From: a virus
Reading direction: 5' to 3' (one strand)
Virus record (IMG/VR): IMGVR_UViG_3300042261_001237
Location: 1-25,499 of that record
Length of the DNA stretch: 25,499 bases
Below, piece after piece: positions 1-6,674 of the stretch. The position numbers and the translations under genes are program-made. How positions within the stretch are numbered: the first letter of the stretch is position 1; each line of letters opens with the position of its first letter. Below the pieces are notes generated by a model. It did not search any database, was not told the DNA's origin, and worked only from the letters and a program-made list of their open reading frames with translations.

Positions 1-2100
1 AAACCTCAATATGGAGATTTTGATTCAGCTTACTACAAACAAAATAACCCACAAGCTGTTCAACAATGGCAATCTGCTGTTGCAGACGATGACATTGACA
101 TCACTGAGAGATACGGGGAAGAAGGCTTTTATTTGCAACACTACACAACACAAGGCAAACCAGCTGGAGCACGAGGAAACGCCCCAGAAGCAACTGCGGC
201 AGCGTCTTCTTATGTAGAAAAAACACCTACCGAATCCGATTTACAAGCTGTTCGCGATCTTCAACTTGGCATCGATACAGGTACACAAACAGATCGTTTA
301 TTAAACGTTCCAGCGATCTCGGAAGAGTGGGATAAGGCCAGGGGCGGAGACCCTTATTGGGATTCTCTCGCCAAAAAATACTATTTAGATGTAAATAAAA
401 AAGATGATTTTGCTGCCTTATTCAGGCTTTCCGATAGACCAGAAGACAAGCAAATATCTTTCAACTACAACGCAAATGCCGGTTATGGCGTTACGGAATT
501 AGAAGACGCTTTAACGGAAGCTGTTGGCGAAAAGGCTCAAGTAGATGTTAAAAGGTTTGGAGCACTGGCCCAAAATGTATTGAAAGACACGATTGCTGAA
601 CTCACAAAAGCTAGGCAAAAAGAACAAATGCTGGACTTGATGGGAGGCTTCAGTGGCTTCAACGAGATTATGAATATCAATCAAACCCTTGCGGACTCAA
701 TTCTTGGAGATACGGGTGTTGGGGGCGTTTTATCGTTCACTTCAGCCGGAAAAGCTGAAGAGTCCTTGTTAAAAAATCTTCAAGGTATAACTGGCGTTCA
801 AAATAACAATACTTACAATTGGCAGCAATGGTTTGATAATACGCTTAAAGCAAAATATTCGCAGGCACAAGAACTGGGCTATACGGCTGGCGAGGCCCAG
901 GAAATGGTCAACATTGACGCCGACTTTGCAAAACAATTTATTGAAACTTATCTTCAGCCTCGCTTTGACGAATCCCGTTCTATGAACGAATTTGTTGAGT
1001 ATTTAGATATTCGTCAAGAGGAACAAAATCCCTTCCAAACCCAAGACATTATTAACGCAACTCAACTTGTTGCTGATTTACGTTCCAAGGCTTATTTAGA
1101 CAGTATTGCTAAAACACCGGAACGTTATTTCAATGCTGATTTTTATTTCAATCCGTCTGGTGACGCAGCAAGAGCAGATGCATATGTTGATCAAGCGAGA
1201 ACGGTTAGCGAGGATTGGGAGGCAGCTAAAAACGGCGATCCTTACTGGGCGCAGCAAGCCTATCGTTTTGGTATTGATCTAAATAATAAAGAACAATTTG
1301 CTCGCATGCATTTCCAAATTAAAGGCCAAGGACGGGGCTATGACGCTGCGGATGACATTTTAAATGCTTCTAAAGTTACCGATCAAATCTATAACAACAT
1401 TCTTCCCGCACTCAAAGAAGAAGCCCTTAAGCAAGGGTCTGTTTTTGGTCAGTTTATAACACCAGATGAATTCGCAGACGAAATGCTTGCTGGCTTGGAT
1501 CCCAATGATAAAGGCACCTGGGACGAAGTGTTAAAACGATATGGTTTGACCGATTTCAAAGGAACAGTTGAAGAATTAAAAGAATATATCAAAAATACTC
1601 TTCGCACTGGAACAGCAGAAGAAATTAGAGCACAAATTAAATATCTAAATGAACGTAGACAGCGGCCAACACAGGAGGTGCTTGGTCTTTCATACATCGA
1701 AAGGCCTGAAGACTATAAAGATGAAATGGCAACTCCTCAAACAGAGTTGTTTAAAACATTTCAAAGCGCTGGCTATCAAGGCACAGAAGATGAGTTTTAC
1801 ACCAAGTTTTTCCCTGATTTAGATAGGTCTGAACAAACGTTATTAACCAAGGCCGGATCTAATGAAGCCCTTAAAACTTATGGCCTTGACATGTCAGACC
1901 CCTTCGCATCCCTTGGTACGATTGAAAGTTTCTTTGACGAGCCTGCCCCAACTACAACCACAAGTAAAACAAGTGATACCGACTTGGATAGTTACTTTAA
2001 ACTAGGATTAGATGAAGATGATGAAGAAGAGGGTTACCAGAAGTCTGCTTCCGGTGAAAAAATCCTCGGTGAATTTACTTCTATGTTTAAAGGTTTCTAA
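1..2100 (+). CDS. C-terminal part of a large probable virion protein (5'-truncated by window)
   Basis: The frame is open from base 1 to the TAA at 2098-2100, so this is the 3' end of a longer gene. The TTG at 133 is only an internal codon, and no start is visible in the window. The 699 visible residues are soluble and rich in Asp, Glu, Gln and Ala, with no signal peptide or membrane segment. A block is duplicated inside: SEEWDKARGGDPYW and what follows (about 319-432) resembles SEDWEAAKNGDPYW and what follows (about 1207-1320), roughly 296 residues apart. The C-terminus has a Thr/Ser linker (PAPTTTTSKTSDTD) and an acidic patch (DEDDEEEG) before a short tail. Length, repeats and position upstream of lysis and fibre genes suggest a structural or internal virion protein. 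I do not recognise a named family. The next gene starts on the last base of the stop codon. Confidence 0.75.
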   Translation, partial: KPQYGDFDSAYYKQNNPQAVQQWQSAVADDDIDITERYGEEGFYLQHYTTQGKPAGARGNAPEATAAASSYVEKTPTESDLQAVRDLQLGIDTGTQTDRLLNVPAISEEWDKARGGDPYWDSLAKKYYLDVNKKDDFAALFRLSDRPEDKQISFNYNANAGYGVTELEDALTEAVGEKAQVDVKRFGALAQNVLKDTIAELTKARQKEQMLDLMGGFSGFNEIMNINQTLADSILGDTGVGGVLSFTSAGKAEESLLKNLQGITGVQNNNTYNWQQWFDNTLKAKYSQAQELGYTAGEAQEMVNIDADFAKQFIETYLQPRFDESRSMNEFVEYLDIRQEEQNPFQTQDIINATQLVADLRSKAYLDSIAKTPERYFNADFYFNPSGDAARADAYVDQARTVSEDWEAAKNGDPYWAQQAYRFGIDLNNKEQFARMHFQIKGQGRGYDAADDILNASKVTDQIYNNILPALKEEALKQGSVFGQFITPDEFADEMLAGLDPNDKGTWDEVLKRYGLTDFKGTVEELKEYIKNTLRTGTAEEIRAQIKYLNERRQRPTQEVLGLSYIERPEDYKDEMATPQTELFKTFQSAGYQGTEDEFYTKFFPDLDRSEQTLLTKAGSNEALKTYGLDMSDPFASLGTIESFFDEPAPTTTTSKTSDTDLDSYFKLGLDEDDEEEGYQKSASGEKILGEFTSMFKGF

Positions 2101-2399
2101 TGAGCGATAAACGACGCAAAGCTGCGAGTGCAGCCAAGATCGCCAAAGACAAAATGGCGTGTAACAAACCTAGGCGAACCCCTGGTCACCCAACCAAATC
2201 ACATGTGGTTAAGGCCTGCAAGGGCGGAGAAGAAAAGATTATTCGCTTCGGACAGCAGGGCGTAGAGGGCGCCGGCAAGAACCCACAGACGGCTAAGGAC
2301 AAGGCACGCCGCAAGTCTTATTACGCCCGCCACAACGCACAGGATGCGAATCCAGACATCATGTCAGCCCGTTACTGGAGTCATCGCGTCAAATGGTGA
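2100..2399 (+). CDS. Small basic conserved hypothetical phage protein
   Basis: The protein has 99 residues, is very rich in Lys and Arg, and starts at the ATG overlapping the previous stop by one base (TAATG), which suggests translational coupling. The segment TPGHPTKSHVVKACKGGEEK followed by IRFGQQGVEGAGKNP and a C-terminal ARYWSHRVKW resembles a short conserved hypothetical protein I associate with cyanophages and other marine phages. That link is from memory, not from a search. The charge suggests nucleic-acid binding or a virion-associated role, but no function is known to me. There is no membrane segment. Confidence 0.8.
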   Translation: MSDKRRKAASAAKIAKDKMACNKPRRTPGHPTKSHVVKACKGGEEKIIRFGQQGVEGAGKNPQTAKDKARRKSYYARHNAQDANPDIMSARYWSHRVKW

Positions 2400-2434
2400 T
2401 TCCGGTAAACTGGTGATGCCCAATTCTATTTGAC

Positions 2435-2560
2435 ATGGCAAAACCTAAAGCCAGCTCTTCCATCAAAATTGCGTCCAGACCCAAGAAAACACGCCAAGGA
2501 CAAGGTCAACATTCTTTGCCAAATCACGGGCGCAAGAAAATGCGCGGTCAGGGCAAATAA
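2435..2560 (+). CDS. Tiny basic protein (41 aa)
   Basis: ATG at 2435 opens a 41-residue frame ending at TAA 2558-2560. The product starts MAKPKASSSIKIASRPKKTR and ends GRKKMRGQGK. It is almost entirely Lys, Arg, Gln, Ser and Gly, and its pattern of KKTRQG in the middle with RGQGK at the end resembles tiny conserved cyanophage proteins as I remember them. It fills the gap between the 99-residue protein and the lysozyme start. No good ribosome binding site is seen, which lowers confidence. The same bases in another frame form an implausible extension of the lysozyme ORF (see the lysozyme entry). Confidence 0.6.
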   Translation: MAKPKASSSIKIASRPKKTRQGQGQHSLPNHGRKKMRGQGK

Positions 2561-2573
2561 ATTGTGTATATTA

Positions 2574-2593
2574 GGGGTAACAAGTGTTGCCCC
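2574..2593 (+). promoter_or_regulatory. Hairpin directly before the lysozyme start codon
   Basis: ggggtaac and gttgcccc can pair as an 8-bp stem (one G-T pair) around a 4-base loop, ending one base before the ATG at 2595. The only purine-rich Shine-Dalgarno-like bases (aggggt) lie in the left arm, so folding would hide them. No T-run follows, so it is not a standard terminator. Translational control of the lysozyme is an inference. Confidence 0.45.
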
Positions 2594-2594
2594 T

Positions 2595-3263
2595 ATGTTA
2601 GATCTTTCTCCTGCGGTTGAAATTATCTGTAAATATCAGGGCTTCAATGAACGTGCCTACCCAGATCCAGAAACAGGCGGCGTCCCGTATTCAATTGGCT
2701 ACGGCACACAGTTTTATCCAGATGGTGCGCCAGTAGGCAAAGGCCACCTCTGCACCAAAGAAAAGGCCCTGGAATATTTAGACTTTGAATTGCGTGCTAT
2801 TGATGCAGACCTTGATACGGTCAATTTAAAGCTTGACCCATCAATGCGTCTTGCGCTGATTTCATTCATTCATTCTGTTGGCTGGAACTGTTTTCTTTAC
2901 AGCGAACTTGTCGATTGTATTGCCAATGAAAATTGGGGTGGCGTTGGCTTAGAAATATCCCGTTGGATCTTTGACTGCAACTATCGCGTCATCGGGAACC
3001 TTATTGACAGGCGTCGGGAAGAAATCGCATTGTTCTTGGAGGATGTACCAGGTATTCCAGGCGCCTCCTCCGAGGTTTTACTGACCGCGTTTAGAAATTA
3101 TCTTGCTAGTCCCAGGCAAGTCAAGGCCATCCAAAAGCTGGAAGAAAACATCAACCCTTATGTGCTCGCAGAGTTTGCCAATGACTTTGACCTGTCAGAA
3201 GATGGTTGGCTCCAAGAGTTTCAAATTGACGAAAATGAAGTATTCGATAACCAATGGGATTAG
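2595..3263 (+). CDS. GH24-like (T4/lambdoid-type) lysozyme
   Basis: The product is a predicted phage muramidase cleaving the glycan of peptidoglycan. I place the start at ATG 2595 (222 residues). The frame stays open to a TTG at 2430, but that stretch overlaps the 41-residue ORF and reads as low-quality protein. The N-terminus shows the family signature: KYQGFNERAYPDPETGG followed by VPYSIGYGT. Compared with T4 lysozyme, Asp20 is kept (Asp24 here, same 9-residue spacing). The catalytic Glu11 is replaced by Gln15 and Thr26 by Ser33. The lysozyme domain spans about residues 1-150. A C-terminal tail of about 70 residues carries INPYVLAEFA, nearly the same as ITPEVLAEFA in the endolysin at 13567-14586. 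No signal peptide is seen, so release would need a holin unless the protein is virion-borne. With Gln in place of Glu, activity is uncertain. Confidence 0.78.
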   Translation: MLDLSPAVEIICKYQGFNERAYPDPETGGVPYSIGYGTQFYPDGAPVGKGHLCTKEKALEYLDFELRAIDADLDTVNLKLDPSMRLALISFIHSVGWNCFLYSELVDCIANENWGGVGLEISRWIFDCNYRVIGNLIDRRREEIALFLEDVPGIPGASSEVLLTAFRNYLASPRQVKAIQKLEENINPYVLAEFANDFDLSEDGWLQEFQIDENEVFDNQWD

Positions 3264-3287
3264 AATAAATTGAGCAACAAAAAATCC

Positions 3288-3578
3288 ATGGAGCGTTCTG
3301 TCGAACCAAGGGAATTTGAACTTCCGTTAGAGCTTCAATTTTCCATGCGTCGGGCTGAACTGCAAGCCCAAGAAATGACATGGGATGAGCTCTATTGTGC
3401 CTTGCTTAACCTCTATCGCCAACGGCTGATGGAATGGCAGGCCGTCAAAGAAATCCTGGAAAGCGAAAATATTAAAATCGAATTTGATATGCCAACTGAG
3501 ATGGAATTACTTGAACTCGCCGCCGCCTGCATGGCAGATGACGACGACGAGGAAGACGGTGAGCTTCAGCCGTTCTGA
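3288..3578 (+). CDS. nblA: NblA-like phycobilisome degradation adaptor with acidic C-terminal extension
   Basis: NblA is a small helical adaptor that binds phycobiliproteins and hands them to the Clp protease, dismantling the phycobilisome antenna. Residues 10-58 here (FELPLELQFSMRRAELQAQE, then MTWDELYCALLNLYRQRLME, then a final helix) align without gaps to the cyanobacterial NblA pattern I recall: LSLEQQFSIR, then VQNMS, then LVKLYEQM. NblA is usually about 60 residues. This protein has 96, with an added acidic tail (DDDDEED) near the end. I start at ATG 3288; an in-frame TTG at 3270 is possible. It lies 24 bases after the lysozyme stop and overlaps the convergent DUF3310 gene by 13 bases. 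nblA is known from freshwater cyanophages such as Ma-LMM01 and PaV-LD. The assignment rests on pattern only. Confidence 0.65.
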   Translation: MERSVEPREFELPLELQFSMRRAELQAQEMTWDELYCALLNLYRQRLMEWQAVKEILESENIKIEFDMPTEMELLELAAACMADDDDEEDGELQPF

Positions 3579-4066
3579 GCTTCGTCAAACGCAATAAGGT
3601 GATCCAGATACCACCCTGCTTTCTTTAATGATTCGGTATTTCCCTTAAAACGTTCACGCCAAATATATTTCACAATATTGCCCTTCATATAACCACGGAA
3701 CTCTTCGTCGGTTAATTGCGCTTCAATCGCCTCGATACATTCAATCGCCCCATCAGTGTAGTGAGATGGATGATTGACGTTATCTTCTTTGGTAATCGGA
3801 GAGCTTTCAACAACGGCCCAGGGTACGGGGCAAACACCCCCTGGGCACTCGCTTACGTCTTCTATCGGCTCAAACCACGGCGCTTGTTCGAGAGGATCAT
3901 CTCGGTCGTAGTGTTGGCTGGAGGTAGAACTACCAGTTTGCTTTTTGGCATTGGCAGTGTTCCCGGATACATCCCCGCCTCTTCCACGCTCGGAATGTAA
4001 CCCGTCTTCCCCGGACGGTCCATACCCTCCAGATTCAAGGGATTCCTCTCCAGCCCTTGTTCGCAT
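3566..4066 (-). CDS. DUF3310 family protein
   Basis: The C-terminal 70 residues carry the DUF3310 signature: VNHPSHYTDGAIECIEAIEA, then FRGYMKGNIVKYIWRERFKG, then LKKAGWYLDHLIAF. DUF3310 is a small domain frequent in phages, often labelled a nucleotide kinase without firm evidence; its function is unknown to me. The roughly 95 residues before it are Gly/Ser-rich then acidic and proline-rich (DDPLEQAPWFEPIED) and look like a linker. The start is uncertain. ATG 4066 overlaps about 205 bases of a second ORF in another frame (3862-4215) and has no clear ribosome binding site. The domain may instead be reached by a -1 frameshift from that ORF (see findings). The 3' end overlaps the NblA-like gene by 13 bases, convergently. 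Confidence 0.8.
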   Translation of the reverse strand: MRTRAGEESLESGGYGPSGEDGLHSERGRGGDVSGNTANAKKQTGSSTSSQHYDRDDPLEQAPWFEPIEDVSECPGGVCPVPWAVVESSPITKEDNVNHPSHYTDGAIECIEAIEAQLTDEEFRGYMKGNIVKYIWRERFKGNTESLKKAGWYLDHLIAFDEAQNG

Positions 4067-4215
4067 AACGTCAAACCACGGTTGTACATATCGTACAACG
4101 GGACATCATTCTCTGCATTGCCCAAAGGCTGGCCGAAGTCCTCTTCCGTGAGACAACGGCAACTCACCTCATCTTTTACATAGTTATCTAAAAAGCCACC
4201 GACGCCGTGCATCAT
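3862..4215 (-). CDS. Hypothetical protein overlapping the DUF3310 ORF
   Basis: ATG 4215 (followed by a second ATG at 4212) gives 117 residues, beginning MMHGVGGFLDNYVKDEVSCR. The frame stays open to a TTG at 4239. The first 50 residues lie outside the DUF3310 ORF and look like ordinary acidic protein. The later part, for example GYIPSVEEAGMYPGTLPMPK, also reads plausibly and overlaps the linker part of DUF3310. AGGA lies about 18 bases before the ATG. Either these are two overlapping genes, or one protein made by frameshifting near the A5 run at 3942-3946, or a broken single gene. No family is recognised. Confidence 0.5.
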   Translation of the reverse strand: MMHGVGGFLDNYVKDEVSCRCLTEEDFGQPLGNAENDVPLYDMYNRGLTLCEQGLERNPLNLEGMDRPGKTGYIPSVEEAGMYPGTLPMPKSKLVVLPPANTTTEMILSNKRRGLSR

Positions 4216-4252
4216 GGTGTTGTACTTATATATCCTCAATTAAAATATTATC
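4216..4252. promoter_or_regulatory. Divergent intergenic region with a T4-late-like box
   Basis: This 37-base AT-rich gap separates divergent genes (minus start 4215, plus start 4253). On the minus strand it reads GGATATATAAGTA, whose TATAAGTA matches the T4-type late box TATAAATA at seven of eight positions. Promoters in both directions are expected from the gene layout, but the exact site is a guess. Confidence 0.3.
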
Positions 4253-4624
4253 ATGGCTGATTCGTATTCCCTTAATTACGACCCCAGGCTGCGCTCTGGT
4301 ACGTCAGGAGCCGAGGTTTCCGACCTGCGCCCCGAGCAAGCTTATGACACCGATTTGCGTCGCATTGATCCAGAATCGCGTTCAGCCGTTGGGCCGATCA
4401 ATGACAATCAAGAGCGTATTGGTCGATTCATCAAAGCAGCCAAAACTGCTGGTCGCTTTAGGCAAAGTGCTTTAGTCAACGAACCCTCCATCAGGGGCAA
4501 GACGCCCCGAAGCGAAGCCACGATTGATGGCACCACAATTCCAAACCTTGGAGACCGCTTTGGCCGAGGTGGTGGCACCAACTATGCCAACAAACCTCAG
4601 CCACGCTTTGGTCGTTCCTTTTAA
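4253..4624 (+). CDS. Small basic hypothetical protein
   Basis: The product has 123 residues with an ATG start and begins MADSYSLNYDPRLRSGTSGA. Composition is rich in Arg, Asp, Gly, Asn and Pro, with a C-terminal RFGRGGGTNY and PRFGRSF. No membrane segment, signal peptide or known domain is visible, and much of the chain looks disordered. It is a lone plus-strand gene between minus-strand genes, overlapping the dcd stop by 4 bases at 4621-4624. Disorder and charge would fit a DNA- or virion-associated protein, but I do not recognise a family. Confidence 0.65.
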   Translation: MADSYSLNYDPRLRSGTSGAEVSDLRPEQAYDTDLRRIDPESRSAVGPINDNQERIGRFIKAAKTAGRFRQSALVNEPSIRGKTPRSEATIDGTTIPNLGDRFGRGGGTNYANKPQPRFGRSF

Positions 4625-5208
4625 GCCTTAGAAAGCACAACTTCTTTCAGTTGGTTTTGATACTTACCTTTACGGTCTTGGTAAGTTATCTCGCAGGGCT
4701 TGCCGCGATAAAACAACAGCTGGGTAATTCCCTCATCAGCGTAAATTCGGTTAAAAAGACCGGTGCAGTTGCTGATTTCCAGGGTCAAGTACCCCTCCCA
4801 CCCTGATTCCGCTGGGGTAATGTTGACCAAAATCCCCGACCTGGCATAGGTCGATTTGCCGACTGCAACAACGGTAATGTCCCTGGGCAGCTTAAGCCGC
4901 TCTTGTGCAACGCCTAAGCAGTAGCCGTAGGGAGGCAAAAGAAAATACTGTCCTTTCTCGTCTTCCAGTAATTCGGAAGGGCGCAAAATTTCGGGGTCAA
5001 AATCTTTGGGGTCGCAATCACCAGACGAGATCTTGCCAAAAAGCAAGCACTGTTTCGGCGAAAGGCGAATGTCGTAGCCGTAAGAACTCAGTCCATAGCT
5101 GAGGATTTTCTTCCCATCTCGTTCGCTACGGAGACGGTCTTCAAATGGGGAAATCATTCCTTCTTTCTCGGCAAGCTCCTTGATTTCCCAATCAGCCAAG
5201 ACCGACAT
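4621..5208 (-). CDS. dcd: dCTP deaminase
   Basis: The enzyme converts dCTP to dUTP and ammonia, feeding dTMP synthesis for phage DNA replication. The 195-residue protein covers the whole family length (E. coli Dcd is about 193). Family motifs are clear: SYGYDIRLS near 42-50, VGKSTYARSGI near 116-126, and TPAESGWEGYLTLEISN near 131-147, where Glu144 matches the catalytic Glu138 of the E. coli enzyme. A final DEGITQLLFYRG motif closes the nucleotide site. It is last in the minus operon, 35 bases after the Dam-like gene. Its stop overlaps the convergent hypothetical gene by 4 bases. Members that also act as dUTPases exist; I cannot tell these apart here. Confidence 0.93.
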   Translation of the reverse strand: MSVLADWEIKELAEKEGMISPFEDRLRSERDGKKILSYGLSSYGYDIRLSPKQCLLFGKISSGDCDPKDFDPEILRPSELLEDEKGQYFLLPPYGYCLGVAQERLKLPRDITVVAVGKSTYARSGILVNITPAESGWEGYLTLEISNCTGLFNRIYADEGITQLLFYRGKPCEITYQDRKGKYQNQLKEVVLSKA

Positions 5209-5243
5209 AAAACCTTTGCAACGACATTTAGTATACCGAGAAA

Positions 5244-5834
5244 CTAAACGAGAACCCGGCCTTTTGGCGAGTAAATATCGATGAATCTTTGGGTCGCTTC
5301 ACCGGATCGATCCTTGGGTTGCAAATAAACCAACACGGATGTTGAGGTCTTATGGTTGATGACCCCATCGTCTTTGCGGCGCAATAGTGTAGGGCATACC
5401 CGAAGGATGCACACGGGAAAATCAAAGATTTTTTGGTCGTAACGAATAATGTCAGGGCAGTTGGTAAAGAATAAGCCCTGATCAATTTCGTTTAGAAGCC
5501 AGGACTTATAGAGTTTTGCAAACCAGACTGCGTGAGATGAGCGGAGTGACTTGGCGCTGGTTCGGGTTAGTTTCCACTTCTGGTTCTTAAGATCCCAAAA
5601 ATACGTCCCAGAGGGGGGAAACAAATAAACGCGGCCAAACCAAGGCTGCTCATTAAGCCCGTCATCGGTGGGTGTGTAGAACTTATTTGCTTGGACGTAC
5701 TGATTCGCAAATTGAGAACTCGCTGGGTCTAAGTCGATTCCCCCAAGCAACTCATTGGCGGAAGCAACGAGATCCGCATTGGTGATTAGTTCAATACCTT
5801 CGGTAAAAGTATTGCGAATACCGGGAATCGCCAT
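5244..5834 (-). CDS. Phage Dam-type DNA N6-adenine methyltransferase-like protein, motif IV altered
   Basis: Residues 25-58 (ANELLGGIDLDPASSQFANQ, then FYTPTDDGL) match the start of the phage DNA N6-adenine methyltransferase family (Dam, PF05869), in which the DLDPAS segment is typical. Where active members have NPPY (motif IV), this protein reads LFPPSG (71-76), so the catalytic Asn/Asp is replaced by Phe and Tyr by Gly. The downstream part (SSHAVWFAKLYKSWL, then GLFFTNCPDIIRYDQKIFDF) is well formed and not decayed. It may be an inactive or re-purposed relative. I recall similar proteins in cyanophages but cannot verify this. ATG 5834 overlaps the preceding stop by one base (TGATG), implying coupling. 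Confidence 0.7.
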   Translation of the reverse strand: MAIPGIRNTFTEGIELITNADLVASANELLGGIDLDPASSQFANQYVQANKFYTPTDDGLNEQPWFGRVYLFPPSGTYFWDLKNQKWKLTRTSAKSLRSSHAVWFAKLYKSWLLNEIDQGLFFTNCPDIIRYDQKIFDFPVCILRVCPTLLRRKDDGVINHKTSTSVLVYLQPKDRSGEATQRFIDIYSPKGRVLV

Positions 5835-6220
5835 CAGCTCTCAGCTTGCTTGTTGTAATCAATCTCGAAATAACGGATGCCATCATTGTCATTAATTACG
5901 TATCCCGCCTTCTCCGCTGGGTCAATCTTTTGGGCTGCTTCCAGGATGCGCCTAAAGCTCTCCGCCAGATCACCGTCATTCTGCTGTTCACACTCTTCTT
6001 GTGCTGAGTGCAACTCTTTAAGCGTCCAGTAAAACATGGAACGCTCTTTGTTTTGTGGCTGAAAGACCATGACGCCAGGCCCTTCTATTTCCCACATTTT
6101 GAAATAGTTTTGCCCCATGTCGCCAAGGATTAACTTGATGGTGGCATCAAGCATCTTGGTTTTTGTTTCGTCAAGCTCAGGGCCAATCACTGAAGCAATG
6201 AGCTTTTCCCTTCGATTCAT
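5834..6220 (-). CDS. Hypothetical protein in the HTH-Dam-dcd operon
   Basis: The product has 128 residues if ATG 6220 is used (MNRREKLIASVIGPELDETK). An in-frame TTG at 6229 would add three residues. The start lies inside the end of the preceding gene (overlap about 44 bases) and the stop shares one base with the Dam-like start, so the operon is tightly packed. The chain is acidic, mostly helical in look (ELHSAQEECEQQNDGDLAES), and has no membrane segment, cysteine cluster or known motif. I do not recognise it. Confidence 0.75.
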   Translation of the reverse strand: MNRREKLIASVIGPELDETKTKMLDATIKLILGDMGQNYFKMWEIEGPGVMVFQPQNKERSMFYWTLKELHSAQEECEQQNDGDLAESFRRILEAAQKIDPAEKAGYVINDNDGIRYFEIDYNKQAES

Positions 6221-6674
6221 CTTTGACAAGTCCCTGGCGTTTAAGTGAGTCTAAAAGCTTTGGTAGTGGTTTGTAGATGACCACAAGTTTCCCAAGGTTA
6301 CCACGCTTTTTGATCAGCCTTCCGTTCTCGTCCTTTAGCTTGTCAAACTCCCCGGAACGGATAAGATATTCAGCCACGCAACGCAGCCTTCTCTTCAGCG
6401 GTAGTTCGGCAGACGGAAACTTCCCACAGATCGTATCGGGTTTCATGTCTTTGAAAGCCAGTCGCAACCGATTGGCCAAGGTCATGTTTGAGTTGGCGTC
6501 TTCTTCCTCGTAGTTCTTAAGGTTTTCTAAATAACGCCTAAGGCACCCATCATCAAAAGATCCTTCCGGCGGCAGGAACATGACCACCTGATCCGCCAGA
6601 GATGCTGGTAGATGGTCACCGTAATTTTCAACGGTAATCAAGGATAAGTCGATACCATCAAATCGATGAGACAT
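6177..6674 (-). CDS. Hypothetical protein, possibly DNA-binding
   Basis: The product has 165 residues from ATG 6674, which overlaps the HTH gene's end by 17 bases. Central and C-terminal parts are basic (LPLKRRLRCVAEYLIRSGEF, then RLIKKRGNLGKLVVIYKPLP) and include a run that could form a winged-helix-like fold, ending LLDSLKRQGLVKDESKGKAH. That resemblance is weak, and no family is recognised. Its place next to an HTH protein and before the Dam-like and dCTP deaminase genes suggests an early DNA-related operon. Confidence 0.72.
   Translation of the reverse strand: MSHRFDGIDLSLITVENYGDHLPASLADQVVMFLPPEGSFDDGCLRRYLENLKNYEEEDANSNMTLANRLRLAFKDMKPDTICGKFPSAELPLKRRLRCVAEYLIRSGEFDKLKDENGRLIKKRGNLGKLVVIYKPLPKLLDSLKRQGLVKDESKGKAHCFSDWP

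Noticed and set aside
2430-2594. N-terminal extension of the lysozyme from a TTG at 2430
   Set aside because: It overlaps a well-formed 41-residue ATG frame, reads as poor protein, and the GH24 domain begins naturally after ATG 2595.
3716-4000. Plus-strand ORF opposite the DUF3310 gene
   Set aside because: It lies antisense to a gene with a clear conserved domain and has no recognisable feature of its own.
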